This document shows positions 56,184-64,000 of a stretch of DNA of 64,000 nt, piece by piece. The first letter of the stretch is position 1. Each line of letters opens with the position of its first letter. Made by a program: the position numbers and the translations under genes. The DNA comes from Papaver somniferum (lineage: Eukaryota > Streptophyta > Magnoliopsida > Ranunculales > Papaveraceae), in contig NC_039368.1 in assembly GCF_003573695.1 (NCBI RefSeq), positions 11,059,860-11,123,859 on the forward strand, written 5' to 3'. The notes under the pieces were generated by a model that did no database searches, was not told the origin of the DNA, and saw nothing but the letters and a program-made list of their open reading frames with translations.

Positions 56184-57384
56184 AATTTTACTTGTCCTCA
56201 AGTAAAACAAAACTAAGGAAATCCTAACTATACCACTGTCGCTGGTCTCTCGAATGCATTTAGCGTATGCACTAAGCCTTTTAAACCACTAAGTGTCCCT
56301 AGTGGACGAGTTGAAGTCTCGTGAAGGTTTACCAGAGGTGTGCCTACAAAACCTAAGGACAAAATATGAGCTCAGATTCCATCAAATGTGACATGTGCAA
56401 AACAGTTAAGCTCACAGCAAAATGGAGATGTCAATCTAGCTATCGAAGGCACAATCCTAACACTGATAACAAATAAGGACATGTGATAAGAGTGTAAAGT
56501 GTATCTACACATGTGTAAAGAAAGATTTGAAGTCATGACTACTAATCACCAAGAGATAGTTTCTCAGGCTAAGAACTGAGGTCGAAATCTAGCTAGCTGT
56601 CCGGACTTTACGAGAATTGTGAATGAGTTGGAGGTATTTCACAATTACTCGCGTTGTACATCAATGGCATACACCCTCCTTGCTTACAACACAAAAACAC
56701 AAAAGATGACTATTTACATGACTCTTATTTACATTGACATTCTCTTTTTATTTTTGGAACAAGAGATGATGGAATTGATAAATACTTGATTTTTTTGTAT
56801 TTTTCTGATATTTTTTTCTTTTTTTTTTTTTTTTTCTGAATATACATCGATTTTTTTTTTTTTTTTACAAGGAAACTTTTGATACATAACAAAAAGAAAC
56901 AAAAGATTACATGACACTTTGCAAGAGGTAGCCCTTTTTGATGCACCCAGTTAAATTCGATGGTTGTCTTTCTTAATGTAACCTCCACCTTCTATCCCAA
57001 CCAACCAAAGAACAAGCTAGTCAAGTTTCGTTCAGTATTCTAAAGTGATTGGCAATCGTAACTTCCTATCAAACACCTTGAAGATCGAGGCCATACATGT
57101 ATTGGTAGATCGTGCGCGTGCAAATTTCTTATCACTATGTGAATTGTGCTAGAATCAGGGTGCCTAAATATCTAGACTAAGACTCCTAATAAAAATACAT
57201 ATTTGCACAAGAGTCAACATTTCAAGGTAAATGAGCTCCATTTTTTATGATTTTTCATTTTTTTAATTTTTTTTGAATTTTGATTTTTTCAATTTTTTTT
57301 TTTTTTTTTGGAATTTTTCAATTTTTTCAAAAAGAAGAAGGAGTTCGTTTTCAATTATGGCAAATTATCGTGGTATCTACTCTA

Positions 57385-57419
57385 TACCCCCAAACCTAAA
57401 CTAAACATTGTCCTCAATG
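57385..57419 (-). promoter_or_regulatory. PPT-like tract plus hairpin after gag (element F)
   Basis: The CATTGTCCTCAATG inverted repeat (57406-57419) next to AGGTTTGGGGGTA on the minus strand, as in A, D and E. Confidence 0.6.
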
Positions 57420-57637
57420 TTTCAAAATATGGAAAGAATTAAAATGCAACAATGGAAAGGGACATGCTGAGTAGAGTAAAAGGAGAGAGAATACCCGATT
57501 TCGGCGAAAGCAGAATTAAAACTCCGTTATTCAAGGCAAAAATCCAACATATTTCAGCCGAGATCATATATACAAAAGGAACAAAAGGTTTTTTAAAATT
57601 TTATCTACTGGATTATATACAAAAAATTCACCATACA

Positions 57638-59109
57638 CTAAAATCTAAAGAGTTGAGGATCAACCCAAAAGAAAAAGTGTAGAGACATAGAAAGTTTCAA
57701 AACACTAAAATTGGACTTAAATGGGAATGAGAGTGAAAAACCGAATGAATTACCCCTAAACCAAAAATTTTCAACAGGTTTACTTTTAAGCACAAAATCT
57801 TTTAATTTTAAGGGTTCAGGATTCAAAAGGTCTAACTCATAATGGACTGTTTTCGGGATGGGCAAACATGCAATTTCCAACTGTGGCTCTTTAAAAGTGT
57901 TATATTTTGAAGCAAAATAGTCCAAGAGGACTTGGGAAGCGCACAGTTCCAATCCTAGATTAGGAATTTTCAGAAAAATTGGTTTTACAATATTGGCACA
58001 AACCAAATCTAGGTTGGGTGGAAGGCCACAGATTGTGACTTAGGTAGAAGAATAGGCATATCATTATCAATCATCAAAATCTTTAACTCATCTACACATG
58101 TCACATCATGCTCACAATCATCAATCACATTGGCAAGATCACAATCAGAATTATCAACATCATCAACAGATTTATTTCGTGTATCGGCACATCAGGGGAA
58201 ACATCACATGGAATACTAGAAGAAATATCATGCATTAAGGTCGGGGCAGAGAAGCCTAATGTATTTGAACCCAAAGGTTCCATAACATTTTCAGTATAGA
58301 CATGTTCTTCTAACATAACATCATAATCATCATCATCATCATGATAGGAATTTTGCAATCTAGGATAATTTTCAATCCTAAGGTCGGAGCTATTACAAGA
58401 ATAAAACTCTAATTCATGGGGATGATCATATCATGTGGTGTTGTTCCTGTTTCCCTAACGGATTCCCATTGATGGGTTTTCTCTGCAATCTCGGCTAAAA
58501 AATTCCATGCATCATCCACAGATTTATCAATAAACTCACCATTACACATAGACTCAACCATGGTTCGAGATTTAAAGTCTAGTCCCTCATAGAGGATGAC
58601 GACAAGTCTCCACTTCTCAATTCCATGGTGCGGACATTCACTCAACAAATCATTAAAACGTTCAAAATAGTGAAAAACAGTTTCCTCATCCAATTGGACA
58701 AAACAATTGATATTTGACGAATAGCGATGGTCCTATGGTGTGGAAAGAATTTTTGGAAAAATTGATTAGTGAGTTGTTCCCAAGTGGTGATTGATTGTGG
58801 TCTCAAACCGTAAAACCATGTTTTGGCCCTTTCCTTTAAAGAAAATGTAAACAAACGCAATTTCAGAGAGTCTTCGGACATATGATCAGGTTGCATAGTC
58901 CGACAAATTTGTTCAAACTCTCTTACATGAGTATAGGGGTTCTCAGAATCGAACCCTCGAAATATAGGAAGTATTTGTATCATGCTTGCATTTATTTTAA
59001 AAGGGTTATTGGTTTGAGGTAATACAATACATGATAATGGAATTTTTATTGATGGATACATGTATTCGGGAGCACGAGGTTGGCCCATTTGAAAAGACAC
59101 AAAGCCCAC
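57638..59109 (-). pseudogene. Frameshifted Athila-like gag (element F)
   Basis: From the ATG at 59109 the frame runs through SCIVLPQT, FRGFDSENPY, LRLFTFSLKERAKTWFYGL and QKFFPHHR. A one-base loss near 58712 relative to the A copy shifts it. The capsid part then continues in another frame (58409-58693; YFERFNDLLSECPHHG, WRLVVILYEGLD). The acidic region follows in 58125-58358 with further breaks, and the C-terminal blocks in 57638-58006 (NLGLELCASQVLLDYFAS, DPQLFRF). The residue order matches D, so the ancestral protein was the same type. Compared with D it is shortened in the acidic spacer. It is not functional as it stands. Confidence 0.88.
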
Positions 59110-59229
59110 TATTTGGTTTTAATGGGTTTTCAAAAATTTGGTTTTGATGGGATTAAAGAAAAGAAATTTGGTTTAAAATGGGAGCAAAGAAAATTTTGGT
59201 TTTAAAATGGGAGCAAAAGTAAAATTTTG

Positions 59230-59313
59230 GGGTTTTTTTTTTTTTTTTTTTTTTTTTTCCCCCCCCTTTCTCCCCCGGGCCCCCGTCCCGTTCCCTTTTT
59301 TTTTTTTTTTTTA
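59230..59313. other. Abnormal homopolymer tract
   Basis: A long T run is followed by C runs, 'cccccgggcccccg' and another T run. No other copy of this leader shows it. It looks like a consensus or assembly error in a poly-T stretch rather than natural sequence. Confidence 0.6.
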
Positions 59314-59708
59314 CCACAAGAACCTAAGAAAATAAAATTTGGTTTTTAAAATTGGGAGCAAGCCCACTGTTGGTCCTCTAATGGAATGAAGGCTGCGGCC
59401 TACGAAAATCCAAGTTTTAATTTTGAAAGTTTAATTTGGCCCAGTTGGTTAAGGCCCGACGTTTGTTTTAAAACTTTGGTTTCGAGGTCCACTCTTGAGT
59501 GGAAGCAAGTCCACAATCAGTTATAAGCTCAGCTGGGTTTAAACCCAGAGTCCAAAATACAAGTCCAATGAAAGAATTTAAACAAGCCCACACAAAATAA
59601 ATACAGATGCAGCTCCAACAGCAAATGAAGTGAAGCAGATGCAGATGCAAATGCTATGCAGTGAAATGCAAAAATAGCTAATAAAACACACGAAAAACAC
59701 AACACCAA

Positions 59709-59726
59709 TCCCCGGCAACGGCGCCA
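59709..59726 (-). other. Inner Asp-type PBS of element F
   Basis: The minus-strand sequence TGGCGCCGTTGCCGGGGA is an exact Asp-type PBS. It adjoins the truncated LTR copy at 59733. Confidence 0.85.
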
Positions 59727-59732
59727 AAAACT

Positions 59733-60090
59733 TGGTAGGCTTTGAAAAGGGTCCTAAAAATTATCCCCGGCCAAAAACTTGGTGGGCCCGGAGATATGTA
59801 TAAAATTAAGCGCAATAAAAACGGGGGCCTACAGTAATACCGCAAGTGCACGGTCGTCAGTTGTAGCTCGTGCAAGTACGGGTCGATCCACAGAGATCGG
59901 GAGTGTTTGGAGTGTTTCTAGCTAATTGGGTTCCTAAATTGCTATTGGGCTATGAAGCCTTCTGGCTTAAATTGGGCTTTGAGTACTAATGGGTTTGATA
60001 ACAATAAAATGAACTGAGCTTGGGCTCAGTTGGTCTTTGAAGTGTAAATGGGCTTTGGCCTTAAACTTAGGCTTTTGATTAAGCCCACAG
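59733..60090 (-). repeat. Truncated third LTR copy in element F
   Basis: 358 bp equal to the 3' end of the F LTR (same as 60472-60829). It breaks off after 'aagcccacag', where leader-like DNA (60091-60447) begins. 'agcccaca' is frequent in that leader and may have served as a microhomology. Confidence 0.88.
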
Positions 60091-60447
60091 ATTAAACAAC
60101 AAGCCCACAAATAAATTATTACAAACCCAAAATAGAAAAATAAAAAGCCCAAAAAATTGGGTTAATTATTACAAGCCCACAATTAAAGAAATTTGGAAGC
60201 CCACAGGTTGGGTTCTCTCAATGGAATGGGTTTAGGCTTACCTTTTTAGCACAGCCCAGCTGCTCTGATATTGTTGCAAAAACCCAGTTGGGTTTTGGTT
60301 CTTTTCCTTGGTGGCGTCCCAGCAGAGGAAAAACAGGTTCAGAACAGCAGGTCCAACAGCAAATGAAGTGAAGCAGATGCAGATGCAAATGCTATGAAAT
60401 GAAATACAAAATAGCTAAATAAAAACACAGATAAAACACAGCACCAA

Positions 60448-60465
60448 TCCCCGGCAGCGGCGCCA
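60448..60465 (-). other. Outer Asp-type PBS of element F
   Basis: The minus-strand sequence TGGCGCCGCTGCCGGGGA lies 6 nt from the full 5' LTR. Confidence 0.85.
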
Positions 60466-60471
60466 AAAACT

Positions 60472-62939
60472 TGGTAGGCTTTGAAAAGGGTCCTAAAAAT
60501 TATCCCCGGCCAAAAACTTGGTGGGCCCGGAGATATGTATAAAATTAAGCGCAATAAAAACGGGGGCCTACAGTAATACCGCAAGTGCACGGTCGTCAGT
60601 TGTAGCTCGTGCAAGTACGGGTCGATCCACAGAGATCGGGAGTGTTTGGAGTGTTTCTAGCTAATTGGGTTCCTAAATTGCTATTGGGCTATGAAGCCTT
60701 TTGGCTTAAATTGGGCTTTGAGTACTAATGGGTTTGATAACAATAAAATGAACTGAGCTTGGGCTCAGTTGGTCTTTGAAGTGTAAATGGGCTTTGGCCT
60801 TAAACTTAGGCTTTTGATTAAGCCCACAGTTGACTGAATTGGGCTTTTAACCTTAACCTAAACTGGGCTTTGAGCCTTAATGAAATGGGCCTCAGTGAAC
60901 TAAACCTTGGGCTTTTGTTTTGGTCTTCTGATGAGCCCAAGTTGTGCTCTGGGCTTTTGGATTCAGTCAAGGATCTGGGCCTTTGGGCCTTTGAGGAACT
61001 GAACTTGGCTTGGCAGGAGAAGTGGAGTGGCAGCACCAGGTAGCAGGCCTAGGAGCACCAGCAGCAGCAAGAGAAAGGAAGGCAGCAGCACAAGTGCTGC
61101 ACAGCAGCTGCAGGGCAAAAGCAACAGCAACAGCAGCTGCAGCAGAAGTGTAGCAGAAAGGAGGGCAATGCAAGAATAACAAGTAGCAGCAGCACAAGGC
61201 AGTGAAGAAAATGCACAGCAGGAGAAAATAGCAAACAAAAGCAACACAGGGCAAAAACAAGGAACAAAGCAAGTGAACCAAGGCCTAAGGCCAAGGGCAG
61301 GGATGTGGAGAGACTGAAATGGAGCAAAACTAAGGCAAGAATACAGGCATACTAAAAGAATGGGAAGAGAATTAGCTTGCTATGAGCACTAGTTTCTCCC
61401 AATGCTCAATCAACAGTGCAACCTAAGCATACACAAATAGAATGGCAAGATAATCAGCTTGCTATGAGCACTGATTTCTTCCATTGCACAATCAGTTCAA
61501 TGCTTCACAGGTATCTAGCCTAGCATTCCATCAAACTAACAACAATTTTAAACATAACAGGAACATTAACAAGAGCATCAAGCATTAACAGTGAACAACA
61601 TTAACAGGAATTTAACCTAAACAGGATACTAACAGGATATTGCACATTCAACAGGAACATTAACAGGAGCTTACACAACAAACATGAACATAACTAACTG
61701 AAATTAACAATGAACACATTAACAGAAACTAACAATGAACACATTAACAGAAACACTAACAATGAACAAAACTGAAATTTGAGCTGAAACATGAACATTT
61801 AACAGAACTTGAAAGTTCTGGACACTGGCTAGTCCAGCATGTCTTTAACACAAATCCCACACCCATATTTATACACAATACCCAATTAGGGTTTACAATC
61901 AAAATCCCCAAATTTCTCCAATGACAGTACAATTAGGGTTTCGAATTTTACTCACCAAACATGTGATTTGACACTTCAATCGTCGACCCATTATTTTCCT
62001 TGTTCACCTGCTCCGTCCCATGCCTCAATTGCATCTTTCCAACTCGTCCTATTTTATTGATTTCTTCCCTAGGTTTTTAGAGAGAAATTAGGGGAGAAAA
62101 CTATATAATAGGAGGCTAGAACAAGGGGGTAATGATGGAGAAAGATAGGGGTGATGATGGTGGAGGTGTGGTGGTGGCAGTGGAGGTGAAGAAGGTTGGT
62201 GGCGGAGCTGGTGGTGGTCGTGGAGTTTCTGCAGAGGGAGGTGATGGAGGAGAGGGGCTCGATGGTTTAGGAGAAGGGTGCGTTTGGGTAGCTGGTATAG
62301 GGTTTGGTTGCTAGGGTGTTAGGCGGCTTCATCAAATTGGATGAACAGCGAGGATGAGCCGTGGGATGTGGAGCTGGTAGGTAGATCGGACGGTGATGCG
62401 GAGGCAAGCGATGAGCGACCGTTGGATGAGGAGATACAACGAAACGAACGGTACTTGATGGAGTTAGGTACTGTAGTGTAGGGCGGAGATATCAAACTTC
62501 GATGAACAGCAAGGGAGCAACCGTTGGATTCAACTACCATCTAATCTGAAGGCTTGGAATTTCAGCGCTGTGGTGCTTGGCAGAGACTTCAGATTTTGAT
62601 GCTCTATGAAGGAGCGACCGTCGGATGCTTCTGAGAACTGATCTGATGGCTGAGAACGGAGGCGTTTTTTGTGTGTAGAAAATGAGGTTGTGCGCACCAT
62701 TCTTCGCGGCTTCCTTGCGTGATTTCTCCCGGCTTTCCACTACTTTTCTGCTCTTTTTGCTCCGCAAGTCATTCAGACTTTATTTATTACCTAAAAATGC
62801 AAAATTAATTAATAAAAATATTTATTCTTGAAAACAATGAAAATACAGAATATGGGATAAAATGTAGAATTAATGCACAAAAGATGAGTTAAAATGCCAA
62901 CAAAAAGGGATAAATATATACAATATTTGGCACTCATCA
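60472..62939 (-). repeat. 5' LTR of element F
   Basis: 2468 bp, nearly identical to the 3' LTR, with TATA-like box at 61866-61873. It is followed by TSD gatgg (62940-62944). Confidence 0.93.
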
Positions 62940-62944
62940 GATGG

Positions 62945-63366
62945 CATGGTTTTCCATTGGCACGGTGGCACGGCTGGCATGCCTTGGCGCGGAGACGTGG
63001 CTGGCATGGTTGCCATTGGTACGGTGGCGTGGCTGGCATGGTTGGCATTCCTTGGCGCGGAGATGTGGCTGGTACTGCATGCCATTGGCACATGTGGTGC
63101 GGCTGGCATGCCTTGGCGCGGAGATGTGGCTGGTGCGGCATGCCATTGGAACATGTGGTGCGGATGGCATGGTTGGCATGCCTTGGCACGGTGATGTGGC
63201 TGGCACGGCATGCCATTGGCACATGTGGTGCGGCTGGCATGGTTGGCATGCCTTGGCGTGGTGACGTGGATGGCATGGTTTGCCATTGGCACGGTAGCGT
63301 GGCTGGCATGGTTGGCATGCCTTGGCGCGGAGACGTGGCTGGCGCGGTTTGACATTGACACAGTAG
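62945..63366. repeat. 70-bp tandem repeat array (right of F)
   Basis: Continuation of the array at 53040-53696 with the same GGCATGCCTTGGC and 'ccattggcac' phrases, ending near 63356. Confidence 0.88.
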
Positions 63367-64000
63367 CATGAGAATTAGGGTTTGGTATAGATGATGTCAT
63401 TCAATGCTAAGGGTTCTTCCGTGGAACATGACACATGTAAAAAAAAGGTGCCCTGGTAATTCTTACGTAGGCATGATGATTAATTCAATAAATGCGCTAA
63501 TGGTCATAGTGACGTCATGTCAGATGTGCGGTTTTACGATTTTAAACCTAAGCTAAAAACCACCATCAACACAAGTAAACATACTTCGTTGTTGTATCGT
63601 CTCGATATCATATCCATAGACGATCACACGAAGTGTAAACCGATTAGTTGTGTTGTATCGACTCAGTCCATAGACAGTCACTTTCGGAAAAAGGACTTAT
63701 AGGTAGGAAAAGTTTTAGCTTGAGGCATATTTGGATACCCTCGCCTTTTCAAGTGCATTTAGAGGTTGTTTGGATGCACCCAAGAAATTAAATTTTTCAT
63801 CTTGATTAGATCGGGAATTCAGAAATTAGGTCTGGAAACTAAAAAAGTATTTGTATCCTCATTAGTACATTCACAAATATTTGTGGAATTAGTTGCGATT
63901 ATTGGCGGACTGTAGACTTCCGCATAAAATTGTCATCCATTACCCCAATCTAGAAATGTATTTTTCAACTTATTTGTGATTTTTTCATTTATCAAATAAA
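63367..64000. other. Right flank, probably end of G LTR then unassigned DNA
   Basis: The first ~150-200 bp may still belong to the G LTR. Beyond that no gene or element is supported. Confidence 0.35.

Larger units (their letters stand above)
53701..62939 (-). mobile_element. Element F: Athila-like gag-only LTR retrotransposon with extra LTR piece
   Basis: Two LTRs, 53701-56167 (3') and 60472-62939 (5'), differ at only about ten places noticed by eye over 2.47 kb. The TSD gatgg flanks the element (53696-53700, 62940-62944). Between them lie a PPT (56168-56183), the hairpin/PPT-like pair, a broken gag (57638-59109), a first PBS (59709-59726), a truncated third LTR copy (59733-60090), a second leader piece and a second PBS (60448-60465). 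There is no pol. It is inserted in the 70-bp array of element G. Confidence 0.93.

Noticed and set aside
1..64000. CRISPR arrays, operons, tRNA or rRNA genes
   Set aside because: The tandem arrays lack unique spacers and sit in plant retrotransposons. The tRNA-Asp-like strings are PBS copies of 18 bases, not tRNA genes, and no rRNA sequence was recognised.

Overview
This is nuclear plant DNA, probably from a eudicot with a large, repeat-rich genome; nothing seen fixes the species. Nearly all of it is transposable elements, many nested. No complete, confidently recognised host gene is visible. All element calls rest on direct reading: matching LTRs, short target-site duplications (TSDs), primer binding sites (PBS), polypurine tracts (PPT) and conserved protein motifs.

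Left block (1-26.9 kb). Positions 1-5504 are the 5' half of a minus-strand, Athila-like, gag-only LTR element (A). Next is an old Tat-like remnant (C', 5505-6674 and 21063-22132). It is split by a 14.4-kb minus-strand chain, LTR-internal-LTR-internal-LTR (E, 6675-21057, TSD acaaa). The leftmost LTR of that chain is itself split by a second, plus-strand chain of the same layout (B, 7392-9752, exact 1003-bp period, TSD tctac). Element C follows (22133 to about 26.9 kb): a plus-strand Tat-lineage Ty3/gypsy element with LTR, PBS and a decayed pol (RT, RNase H, integrase) but no gag.

Middle block (27-38 kb) is AT-rich and poorer in LTR elements. It holds a 71-N assembly gap, a Harbinger/Tourist-type MITE (28599-28986, TSD TAA), a decayed L1-type LINE (about 30.35-32.44 kb), a 342-bp TRIM (33474-33815), and a weakly supported spliced-gene candidate on the minus strand (35580-37210).

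Right block (38.2-64 kb) opens with one CACTA transposon end (38200). A minus-strand element with an Arg-tRNA-like PBS follows (G, 51616-51633; probably Tat/Ogre-like). Two Athila-like gag-only elements have landed in or next to G: D (42240-50273, plus, TSD gttgc, one intact 607-aa Gag ORF) and F (53701-62939, minus, TSD gatgg, broken gag, plus an extra LTR fragment). F sits inside a 70-bp tandem array.

How the parts work together: A, D, E and F use a tRNA-Asp-type PBS, carry one gag-like reading frame and no pol, and so would depend on enzymes from another element. The Tat pol in C is broken. The most notable structures are the nested LTR chains, a duplicated PPT-like tract with a conserved hairpin in every Athila-like copy, a shared DPQLFRLL peptide motif across otherwise different Gag-like proteins, and PBS/LTR-junction scars in F.
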